Assembly (NCBI RefSeq): GCF_044466355.1
Contig: NZ_JBITMQ010000004.1
Coordinates: 1 to 64,000 of the forward strand
Direction of reading: 5' to 3'
Source of the DNA: Actinophytocola sp044466355
Lineage (GTDB): Bacteria; Actinomycetota; Actinomycetes; Mycobacteriales; Pseudonocardiaceae
Length of the DNA: 64,000 nucleotides
Shown here: positions 23,952-31,040 of the stretch, piece by piece
Position numbering within the stretch: the first letter of the stretch is position 1
How the letters are laid out: each line of letters begins with the position of its first letter
The notes under the pieces: model-generated
What the model was told of the DNA's origin: nothing
The model's input: the letters and a program-made list of their open reading frames with translations, nothing else
The model's database searches: none
Made by a program: the position numbers and the translations under genes

Positions 23952-24511
23952 TCCGGCTGCTTGCCGCCGCCGATGCGCAGCGCCACGAACAGCCCGGCGC
24001 CGAGCAGCACGACCGCGCCGGCGAGCCACACCCAGATCGGCACGCCACCGTCGGCACCTTCGGACTCGCTGTCCGCGCCGCCGTTCGTGTCGATCCAGCC
24101 GGCGTCGCCCTCGGCGGCCGGGGTGCCGTCGCCCGCCTTGCTGAGCATGAACGTCAGCTCCCCGGACACCGGGTGACCGTCGGCCGACACGATCCGGAAG
24201 CCGATCGTGTAGGTGCCCGACGGACCCAGGTCCCGGACCGGCACGGTGACGACGTTGCTGGCGACCGTCGCCGCACCGCCCTGCCACTGCTCGCCGTCCG
24301 GTCCGGTGACGGCGACGGAGTTGAGCCCCTCACCCTCCTGGACCGGCTGGTCGAACGTGAGCACGATCTCGGCGGGGCCGGCGTCCAGCACCGCCTTGTC
24401 GGCCGGGTTGCTGCCGGTCAGCGAGTTGTGCGCGAGCGCGGGCGAGGCCAGCGCGAACAGCCCGAGCGCCGTCAGCACGAGCACGGAAAGACCCTTGGCG
24501 AACTTCCTCAT
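23948..24511 (-). CDS. copC: Copper-binding protein CopC with C-terminal membrane anchor
   Basis: A 187-residue exported protein. Signal peptide ends ALA at residue 27, so the mature protein begins with His28, the usual N-terminal Cu(II) ligand. The second ligand site is visible as SADGHPVSG. CopC beta-barrel domain 28-125, acidic linker, then a C-terminal TM (about 159-181), as in membrane-anchored actinobacterial CopC. 4-base overlaps on both sides with ycnI and copD. Confidence 0.9.
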   Translation of the reverse strand: MRKFAKGLSVLVLTALGLFALASPALAHNSLTGSNPADKAVLDAGPAEIVLTFDQPVQEGEGLNSVAVTGPDGEQWQGGAATVASNVVTVPVRDLGPSGTYTIGFRIVSADGHPVSGELTFMLSKAGDGTPAAEGDAGWIDTNGGADSESEGADGGVPIWVWLAGAVVLLGAGLFVALRIGGGKQPE

Positions 24512-25272
24512 GACTGGCTCTTCGCGGACGCGGCCTTACGTGCCCGCATCGTCGCGCCGACCCCGAAACCGAGACCCAGCGCGCCGACCACGAGCCCGGC
24601 GCCACCCAGCCAGCGGGCGGTGTCGTCGGTGCCCGCCGCGGCGGCCTCGGTGGACTCGTCCGCCTCCGCGGCCGCGTTATCGATCGCGGGGTTGCTCGCG
24701 CCGCCGCCGTGGCCGTCACCTTCCGCGGCCGCCAGCTCGACCACCGGCGCCGGGCGCTCCGGCTCCGAGCCGTCCTCGGTGGGCGGCTGGTCCCACGCGA
24801 CGACCTTGCCGCCCTCGTAGGTCTGGGTCGTGGGCATGACCAGCTGCTCGGTCTCGGGCAGCGGGCCGACGGACAGCTCGAACTCCTCGAACTCGCCGGG
24901 GGCGATGCGGGTGCCGGACGCCGCGGTCCAGGTGACCGTGCTGACGGCCTCCTTGATCTCGGCGCCGTGCACCTCGATCGGCTTGTCCAGCGTCACCTTG
25001 GTGATCTTCGCGGTCCAGCCCGCCATGGGCCGGGTCCGCGCGGACGTCACCGGGGCGTCGGCGGGCAGCTTGACCTCGACCTTCACGGTGCCCGCGGCGT
25101 CGTCCTCGTTCGGCACCCGGAAGGTGATCTTGGAGTAGCCGCCCTGCTGCGCGGCCTCACCGAGGACCTTCGCGGTGACGTGCGCGGACGCGAGGCCGGT
25201 GCTCAGCATCGTGGCCACGCCCGCGGCGACGGCGACGACGCCGGCGCGCGCGAGGAAGCGTGTGGTGGACAT
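24508..25272 (-). CDS. ycnI: YcnI family copper-binding protein (DUF1775)
   Basis: A 254-residue exported protein. Signal peptide ends ASA at 30; mature residue 1 is His31 (HVTAKV), the monohistidine-brace position known for YcnI Cu(II) binding. DUF1775 core to about 175 with VPNEDDAAGT and AGWTAKI (Trp). A Glu/Ala-rich stalk and a C-terminal TM (about 222-242) follow. The ATG at 25272 has the strong AGGAGAG site. First membrane-anchored component of the copper relay YcnI-CopC-CopD. Confidence 0.9.
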   Translation of the reverse strand: MSTTRFLARAGVVAVAAGVATMLSTGLASAHVTAKVLGEAAQQGGYSKITFRVPNEDDAAGTVKVEVKLPADAPVTSARTRPMAGWTAKITKVTLDKPIEVHGAEIKEAVSTVTWTAASGTRIAPGEFEEFELSVGPLPETEQLVMPTTQTYEGGKVVAWDQPPTEDGSEPERPAPVVELAAAEGDGHGGGASNPAIDNAAAEADESTEAAAAGTDDTARWLGGAGLVVGALGLGFGVGATMRARKAASAKSQS

Positions 25273-25336
25273 GTCTCTCCTGAGATAGGTGGGAATGCCG
25301 GACGCGCGGGGCACGTCCGGTCGGGTGTCTGGGTTC

Positions 25337-25873
25337 TCAGGAGCGGACGGGCGGCCCGCGACGACCGCAGACCTCGCGGAACAACACCTCGAGCAGCGCA
25401 CCCGGCCGCGCGGGCAGCGGTGAGCCCGCCGGGCGCACCGTGCGGCGGACCGGCCCGGCGACCAGCGCCGTGAGCCGCGACAACAGCCACGCGATCGCGG
25501 CGGCGACCACCGCCAGCGCGGCACCCGCCCTGGTCAGCAGCACCGCGGTGAGGACGGTGGCGACGGCGTGCGTGGTGAACATGGTCCAGCCGTCGAACAG
25601 CGCCTGCCCGTGCCCGTGACCGTTCGCGAGCTCGGTGAGCAGCAGGTGCTGGCAGAGCTGCGTCACGCCGAGCACCCCCACGAGCGCCGGGACGCCACCG
25701 CGGCGGGCGAGCGTCATGCCGCCCCACGCGAGCAGCGTGGCCAGCAGCACGGTGAACAGCGAGTCGGACGCGGCGCCGCCACCGATGCCGTGCGCGGCGA
25801 TCGCGAGCGCCGCCGACGACGAGGCGAGCAGCACGCCACCGGCGTGTTCCGCGCGCGCTCGTCTCCCGTTCAC
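25337..25873 (-). CDS. Polytopic membrane protein upstream of the copper genes
   Basis: A 178-residue protein with about 5 hydrophobic segments and several His residues in one loop (TQLCQHLLLTELANGHGHGQ). It is probably transcribed with ycnI-copC-copD (64-base gap, same strand). The His cluster and context suggest a role in copper handling, but no function is established; comparable small membrane proteins accompany YcnI genes in actinobacteria. Confidence 0.75.
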   Translation of the reverse strand: MNGRRARAEHAGGVLLASSSAALAIAAHGIGGGAASDSLFTVLLATLLAWGGMTLARRGGVPALVGVLGVTQLCQHLLLTELANGHGHGQALFDGWTMFTTHAVATVLTAVLLTRAGAALAVVAAAIAWLLSRLTALVAGPVRRTVRPAGSPLPARPGALLEVLFREVCGRRGPPVRS

Positions 25874-26010
25874 GGGTCACAAGCGTACTGGCCCGGTCAC
25901 CCCTCCCGGCTGTCCGTGATTGCTCGATATCGACGTCGTGAGTCCTCGATGTGGCCGAGGTAACGAATGGTCCGGTCGCAGGGTTGCCCCGACCGGCGAT
26001 CTGGGCCACG

Positions 26011-26667
26011 GTGATCAAGGTGACTCTCTGGGAGTTCGTCACCGACCGCTGGCCGAGGCTGTCCGCCGAGGCCCTCCAGCACGCCAGCGTCGTCCTCCAG
26101 TGCACGCTCATCGCCGCCGTCATCGGGGTGCTCGTCGGCATCGTCGTCTACCGCAGCCCCGTCGGTTCGACCGTCGCCACCGCGCTGGCCAGCACGATCC
26201 TGACCATTCCGTCGTTCGCGCTGCTCGGGCTGCTGATCCCGCTCGTCGGGCTCGGTGTCGCGCCGACGGTCACGGCGCTCGTGCTGTACGGGCTGCTGCC
26301 GATCGTGCGGAACACCATCGTCGGGCTGGGCGGCGTCGACGCCGCCGTCACCGACGCGGCCCGCGGCATCGGCATGAACCGGCTGCGGGTGCTGACGCTC
26401 GTCGAGCTGCGGCTGGCGTGGCCGGCCATCCTCGCGGGCATGCGGGTGTCGACGCAGATGCTGATGGGCATCGCCGCGATCGCCGCGTACGCGAAGGGGC
26501 CGGGTCTGGGCACCGAGATCTTCTCCGGGCTGAACCGCGCGGGTGCCGCCAACGCGCTCAACCAGGCACTCGCGGGCACGATCGGGATCGTCGTCATGGC
26601 GTTGCTCATCGACGGGCTGTACCTCCTGGTCGCCCGCCTGACCACCTCGAGGGGGATCCGTGGCTGA
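26011..26667 (+). CDS. OpuC-type osmoprotectant ABC transporter permease (first)
   Basis: Binding-protein-dependent permease of about 218 residues with 5-6 TM segments. The EAA loop is in DAARGIGMNRLRVLTLVEL, matching glycine betaine/choline/proline-type OpuC permeases. Start is uncertain: GTGs at 25951, 26011 and 26020 are in frame; homologues begin around LWEFVTDRW, which favours 26011 or 26020. It overlaps the ATPase gene by 8 bases and forms a four-gene operon. Confidence 0.85.
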   Translation: MIKVTLWEFVTDRWPRLSAEALQHASVVLQCTLIAAVIGVLVGIVVYRSPVGSTVATALASTILTIPSFALLGLLIPLVGLGVAPTVTALVLYGLLPIVRNTIVGLGGVDAAVTDAARGIGMNRLRVLTLVELRLAWPAILAGMRVSTQMLMGIAAIAAYAKGPGLGTEIFSGLNRAGAANALNQALAGTIGIVVMALLIDGLYLLVARLTTSRGIRG

Positions 26668-27790
26668 GCGGACCGGCGTCGGCATCGAGCTGGCCGACGT
26701 GACGAAGCGATACCCGGGGCAGGCGGAGCCCGCCGTCGACGGGTTCACGATGACGATCAACCCGGGCGAGACGACGGTGTTCGTCGGCCCGTCCGGCTGC
26801 GGGAAGACCACCACGATGCGGATGATCAACCGGCTGATCGAGCCGACGTCCGGGCGCATCACGATCGGCGGCGACGACGCGCTGTCGCTCAACCCGGACG
26901 AGCTGCGGCGGCGCATCGGCTACTCGATCCAGCAGGCGGGCCTGTTCCCGCACATGACCGTGGCACAGAACGTGGGCATGGTGCCCGGCCTGCTGAAGTG
27001 GGACAGGAAGCGCATCGCGGAACGCGTCGAGGAGATGCTGTCGCTGGTCGGGCTCGACCCGGCGGAGTTCGCCAAGCGGTACCCGCGCCAGCTGTCGGGT
27101 GGTCAGCAGCAACGCGTCGGGGTGGCGCGGGCGCTCGCCGCGGACCCGCCGGTGCTGCTGATGGACGAGCCGTTCGGCGCGGTCGACCCGATCACGCGCG
27201 GCAACCTGCAGGACGAGCTGCTGCGGCTGCAGGCGGAACTGCACAAGACGATCGTGTTCGTCACGCACGACTTCGACGAGGCGGTGAAGCTCGGCGACCG
27301 GATCGCGGTGCTGGGCGACCAGTCGCGGATTCTTCAGTACGACACCCCGGAGGCGATCCTCGCGAACCCGGCGGACGACACGGTCGCGGGGTTCGTCGGC
27401 GCCGGTGCGTCGCTGAAACAGCTGACCCTGTTGCGGGTACGGGACATCGAGCTGGGCACCGCGGCCACCGCGACCGTCGGTGAGTCGCCCGCGTCCGTGC
27501 GGGAACGGATCGCGGCGGAGGGCCGCAGGTTCGTGCTGGTACTGGACGAACGGCGGCGCCCGCTGCGGTGGGTGCACGACCGGCAGCTGGGCGGGGCGTC
27601 GCTCGACGGCGCCGGGAAACCGGTCGGCGACGTGGTGAGCACGCAGTCGACGCTGCAGGACGCGCTGGAGGCGATCCTCACCGAGGGCGGGGACGCGGTC
27701 GTCACGGGTCCGCGCGGCGAGTACGCGGGGACCGTCCAGCTGGACACGGTGGTCGCGAAGATCCGCGAGCTGCGTGAGGAGCACGCATGA
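26660..27790 (+). CDS. OpuC-type ABC transporter ATP-binding protein with CBS pair
   Basis: A 376-residue ATPase: Walker A GPSGCGKTT, Q-loop SIQQAGLFP, signature LSGGQQQRVGVARAL, Walker B VLLMDEPFGAVDP, H-loop VFVTHDFDE. The C-terminal third (about 270-370) resembles a tandem CBS module that in OpuA/OpuC systems senses ionic strength or c-di-AMP. Overlaps both permease genes. Starts GTG. Confidence 0.92.
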   Translation: MAERTGVGIELADVTKRYPGQAEPAVDGFTMTINPGETTVFVGPSGCGKTTTMRMINRLIEPTSGRITIGGDDALSLNPDELRRRIGYSIQQAGLFPHMTVAQNVGMVPGLLKWDRKRIAERVEEMLSLVGLDPAEFAKRYPRQLSGGQQQRVGVARALAADPPVLLMDEPFGAVDPITRGNLQDELLRLQAELHKTIVFVTHDFDEAVKLGDRIAVLGDQSRILQYDTPEAILANPADDTVAGFVGAGASLKQLTLLRVRDIELGTAATATVGESPASVRERIAAEGRRFVLVLDERRRPLRWVHDRQLGGASLDGAGKPVGDVVSTQSTLQDALEAILTEGGDAVVTGPRGEYAGTVQLDTVVAKIRELREEHA

Positions 27791-28560
27791 CGGTCACCGA
27801 CGCGGTGGTGTCGACGGAGTCCGGCTCCCGCCGCGTGGAGTTCCTCCGCCTGTTCCTGCAACCGATCGCGGCGCTCGTGCTCGTCGGCGGCGTGCTGGTG
27901 TGGGCGTTCAGCCAGGACCTCGACGCGATCGAGGTGGTGACGCTCAACGCGGCCACGCTGGGAAAGGCGACGGGTGAGCACGTGCTGATCACCGCGGCGG
28001 TGACGCTCCTCGTCGTGGTGGTGGCGATCCCGCTCGGCATCGTCCTCACGCGACGGTGGGCGCGCTGGGTCGCGCCGGTGTTCCTCGGCATCGCGACGAT
28101 CGGCCAGGCCGCGCCCGCGATCGGCGTGATCGTCCTGTACTTCCTGTGGACGGAACAGGAAGGGCTGTGGGCGGCGACCATCCCGCTGGCGTTCGTGTCG
28201 CTGCTTCCCGTGCTGCGCAACACGATCGTCGGCATCCAGCAGATCGACCCCGCGCTCGTCGACGCGGGCAGGGGCATCGGGATGTCGTCGTTCGCGGTAC
28301 TGCGCAAGGTGGAGATTCCCCTTGCCACACCGCTCATCCTGGCCGGGCTGCGCACGTCGCTCGTGCTGGCCGTCGGCACGGCGACGCTCGCGTTGTTCGT
28401 GAACGGCGGCGGTCTCGGCTACGTCATCGACTCCGGCTACAAGGTGGCCCGCCCGACCGTGCTGCTGACCGGTGCGGCGCTGGCGGTCGGGCTGGCGCTG
28501 CTGATCGACTGGCTCGGCGCACTGGCGGAACGGTACGTCGGCCCGAAGGGGTTGCGGTGA
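27787..28560 (+). CDS. OpuC-type osmoprotectant ABC transporter permease (second)
   Basis: A 257-residue permease with 6 or so TM segments, paralogous to the first (shared LLPVLRNTIVG-type segment and EAA motif DAGRGIGMSSFAVLRKVEI). Pairs with it as a heterodimer. Start overlaps the ATPase stop (ATGA) and its stop overlaps the binding-protein start (GTGA), so stoichiometric translation is likely. Confidence 0.9.
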   Translation: MTVTDAVVSTESGSRRVEFLRLFLQPIAALVLVGGVLVWAFSQDLDAIEVVTLNAATLGKATGEHVLITAAVTLLVVVVAIPLGIVLTRRWARWVAPVFLGIATIGQAAPAIGVIVLYFLWTEQEGLWAATIPLAFVSLLPVLRNTIVGIQQIDPALVDAGRGIGMSSFAVLRKVEIPLATPLILAGLRTSLVLAVGTATLALFVNGGGLGYVIDSGYKVARPTVLLTGAALAVGLALLIDWLGALAERYVGPKGLR

Positions 28561-29531
28561 AGCGGCTGGCCGCGCTGGTCGCGGCGTGCGCGGTCCTGGT
28601 CGGCGGGTGCGGGTTGAACGCGGGCGGGCGGCTGCCGTTCGAGGTGGGCCCCGGTTCGATCCGCCCAGAGCCGACGCTGCGGGACGTGCCGATCCGGGTG
28701 GGGTCGAAGAACTTCACCGAGCAGATCCTGTTGGCGTACATCGCGGAGGTGGCGCTGTCGGCGGCGGGCGCGGACGTCGAGGACCTGTCGAACATCCAGG
28801 GCTCGAACGCGGTCCGCCAGGCCCTGGAGGTCGGCGATCTGGATCTCTACTGGGAGTACACGGGCACCAGCTGGATCAACTTCCAGCAGCAGACCGTGCC
28901 CATTCCCGACGAGCAGGAGCAGTACGACGCGGTGAAGAAGGCCGACCTGGAACGCTTCGGCATCGCGTGGCTGCGGTATTCGCCGGTGAACGACAAGTAC
29001 GCGCTCGCGACGACCCGTGAGTTCGCGGAACAGCACGGGCTGAAGAACATGTCCGACATGGTGGCGCTGCTGCGTGAGAACCCGTCGCTGGGCACGTTCT
29101 GCATGGAGTCGGAGTTCATCAACCGGCAGGACGGACTCCTCGGCGCGGAGAAGAAGTACGGGTTCGACGTGCCGGACCGCAACATCAAGACGTTCGGCGT
29201 CGGCGCCATCTACGCGACGCTCGCGACGGGCCGCACGTGCAACTTCGGCGAGGTCTTCACGACGGACGGCCGCGTCCTGACCCTGGACCTGGCGGTGCTG
29301 GACGACGACAGGAAGTCGTTCCCGCAGTACAACGCGGCGGTGACGGTCCGCAAGGAGTTCCTGGACCGCTACCCGGCGATCGCGGACGTCCTCGAACCCG
29401 TGTCGGCGAAGCTCGACAACGACGTGATCCTGGAACTGTCGGTGAAGATCGACGGCGAAGGCCAGGACCCGGCGGTGGTGGCCCGCGACTGGCTGGTGAA
29501 GGAAGGCTTCGTCACGGTCCCGGCGGACTGA
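28557..29531 (+). CDS. Glycine betaine/choline-type substrate-binding lipoprotein
   Basis: A 324-residue OsmoX/OpuCC-like protein. Lipoprotein signal with VLVGGC lipobox (Cys at about 19). The binding domain has the family hallmarks SKNFTEQILLAYI, GSNAVRQALEVGDLD and YWEYTGTSW. It delivers a quaternary amine or similar solute to the two permeases. Substrate identity (betaine, choline, carnitine) cannot be read from sequence. Confidence 0.9.
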   Translation: MKRLAALVAACAVLVGGCGLNAGGRLPFEVGPGSIRPEPTLRDVPIRVGSKNFTEQILLAYIAEVALSAAGADVEDLSNIQGSNAVRQALEVGDLDLYWEYTGTSWINFQQQTVPIPDEQEQYDAVKKADLERFGIAWLRYSPVNDKYALATTREFAEQHGLKNMSDMVALLRENPSLGTFCMESEFINRQDGLLGAEKKYGFDVPDRNIKTFGVGAIYATLATGRTCNFGEVFTTDGRVLTLDLAVLDDDRKSFPQYNAAVTVRKEFLDRYPAIADVLEPVSAKLDNDVILELSVKIDGEGQDPAVVARDWLVKEGFVTVPAD

Positions 29532-29599
29532 CCTGACCCCGGGTCGGCCTCCGGCCCCCGGTCACCACGCTACGGCACACCACCGACATTCCCGGCCGG

Positions 29600-29627
29600 T
29601 TGTCCACAGCCGCACGAGTTGTCCACA
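29600..29627 (+). promoter_or_regulatory. Pair of DnaA boxes between the osmoprotectant operon and the HxlR gene
   Basis: Two identical actinobacterial DnaA boxes TTGTCCACA at 29600-29608 and 29619-29627, on the same strand, separated by 10 bases. They lie in a 246-base gap between the convergent ends of the ABC operon and the HxlR gene, where no other function is seen. Possibly DnaA titration or a nucleoid-organising site; inferred. Confidence 0.55.
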
Positions 29628-29777
29628 GTTTCGCGGCGCGCCCCGAAACTGTCGGTACCCACCGGTAGACTGGCATGGCGGGTGGCCCCCGGGATCGGGT
29701 GGGGGTCGACGTTACGCACTGGGGTGCGGGCTTTCGTTGTTCTCGCTGTTCAGCGGGCTTTTGGCGCGCGGTGGTCG

Positions 29778-30140
29778 TCAGCGGGTGTCGTAGGCCTCTC
29801 GTGCGGCCAGGACTTCCGGCATCCGGCCCTCCACCAGCTCGATCAACACGTGCAGCTGCTTCGCGACGTCCGTGCCCAGCGCGGTGAGGCTGTACTCGAC
29901 GTGCGGCGGGATCGTCGGCCGTGCCTCCCGCAGCACGAGCCCGTCCCGCTCCAGCGCCTGCAACGTCTGGCTCAGCATCTTCTCGCTGATCCCGTCCACC
30001 CGCCGCCGCAGCGCGTTGAACCGGGTCGTGCCGTCGAGCAGTGCCACCAGAGCCAACGTGCCCCAGCGGCCGGTCGCGTGCTCCATCGTCTCCCGCGACG
30101 TGCAGTTGCGGGCGAAGACGTCGAACACCAACTCGTCCAT
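29778..30140 (-). CDS. HxlR-family transcriptional regulator
   Basis: A 120-residue winged-helix regulator. N-terminal Cys in ARNCTSRE, then the HxlR core GRWGTLALVALLDGTTRFNALRR, recognition region SEKMLSQTLQALERDGLV and wing VEYSLTALG. The start at MDELVFDVF is chosen because it fits the family length. Cys12 could act as a redox/electrophile sensor, as in related YodB/HypR proteins. Divergent from the NAD(P)H-binding reductase at 30196, which it probably controls (E. coli ytfH/ytfG arrangement). Confidence 0.9.
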   Translation of the reverse strand: MDELVFDVFARNCTSRETMEHATGRWGTLALVALLDGTTRFNALRRRVDGISEKMLSQTLQALERDGLVLREARPTIPPHVEYSLTALGTDVAKQLHVLIELVEGRMPEVLAAREAYDTR

Positions 30141-30152
30141 GAGGTATATGGT

Positions 30153-30180
30153 AGTACTAACCAACAGAAAGTACTAACCA
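30153..30180. promoter_or_regulatory. Direct repeat AGTACTAACCA: candidate HxlR operator
   Basis: AGTACTAACCA occurs twice exactly (30153-30163 and 30170-30180), centre-to-centre 17 bases, in the 55-base gap between divergent hxlR-like and qorB-like genes. Each copy has the palindromic core AGTACT. Spacing and position suit binding of an HxlR dimer that represses both genes. Confidence 0.55.
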
Positions 30181-30195
30181 GAGGAGAGTGCACGG

Positions 30196-31029
30196 ATGAT
30201 CGTCGTCACCGGAGCCACCGGGCAGCTCGGCCGCCTTGTCGTCGACGGGCTTCGCGCGAAGGGTGCGAACGTCGTCGCCGGGGCGCGTGACAAGAACGCC
30301 GACCTGGGGGTCGAGGTCCGCGAGCTGGACTACGACCGGCCCGAGACCATCGGGCCCGCGCTCGCCGGTGCCGACCAGGTCCTCCTGATCTCCGGCAACG
30401 AGCCCGGCAAGCGCGTCCCGCAGCACACGGCCGTCGTCGACGCCGCCAAGCTCGCCGGGGTCCGCCACCTCGTCTACACCAGCGCCCCGCTGGCCGACAC
30501 GACGCCGCTCGTCCTCGCGCCCGAGCACAAGGCGACCGAGGAGGCCATCCGCGCGAGCGGGCTGCCCTTCACCTTCCTGCGCAACGGCTGGTACCACGAG
30601 AACTACCTCGACACGATCCGCCAGGGCGCGGACACCGGCGAGATCGTCGGTGCCGCGGGCGGCGGCCGCGTCGCCTCCGCCGCGCGCCAGGACTTCGCCG
30701 ACGCCGCGGTCGCCGTGCTCACCGGCACCGGCCACGAGAACGCGGTCTACGAGCTGACCGGCGACACCGCGTGGACCTTCCCCGAGCTCGCCGCCGAGAT
30801 CGGCGACGTGGCGGGCAGGCCCGTCGCCTACCGGGACCTCCCGGCCGCCGAGTTCCGGCAGTTCCTGATCGACCAGGGCACGCCCGCCGAGGTCGCCGGG
30901 TTCGTCGCCGCCCTCGAACAGAACATCGCCGACGGCACGCTCGCCCACACGCCCGGCGACCTGCGCACACTCATCGGCCGCCCGACCACCCCGATCGCCG
31001 ACACGATCAAGGCGGTCCTCGCGGCCTAG
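30196..31029 (+). CDS. NAD(P)H-binding oxidoreductase (QorB/YtfG-like)
   Basis: A 277-residue atypical SDR of the NmrA/QorB group. Cofactor motif VTGATGQLGRLV; the QorB-like elements HLVYTSAPLADT and PFTFLRNGWYHENY are visible. In E. coli the homologue reduces quinones with NADPH and is divergent from an HxlR gene, the same arrangement as here. GAGGAG lies 6 bases upstream. Likely role: detoxifying quinones/electrophiles under HxlR control. Confidence 0.87.
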   Translation: MIVVTGATGQLGRLVVDGLRAKGANVVAGARDKNADLGVEVRELDYDRPETIGPALAGADQVLLISGNEPGKRVPQHTAVVDAAKLAGVRHLVYTSAPLADTTPLVLAPEHKATEEAIRASGLPFTFLRNGWYHENYLDTIRQGADTGEIVGAAGGGRVASAARQDFADAAVAVLTGTGHENAVYELTGDTAWTFPELAAEIGDVAGRPVAYRDLPAAEFRQFLIDQGTPAEVAGFVAALEQNIADGTLAHTPGDLRTLIGRPTTPIADTIKAVLAA

Positions 31030-31040
31030 CATCGGAGGCC

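Noticed and set aside
22929..25873. Copper genes as an acquired resistance island
   Set aside because: Base composition and codon use match the neighbours, and no mobile element is nearby.
29675..29887. Short plus-strand frame following the second DnaA-box pair
   Set aside because: It runs into the opposite HxlR gene and has no ribosome-binding site or recognisable sequence.
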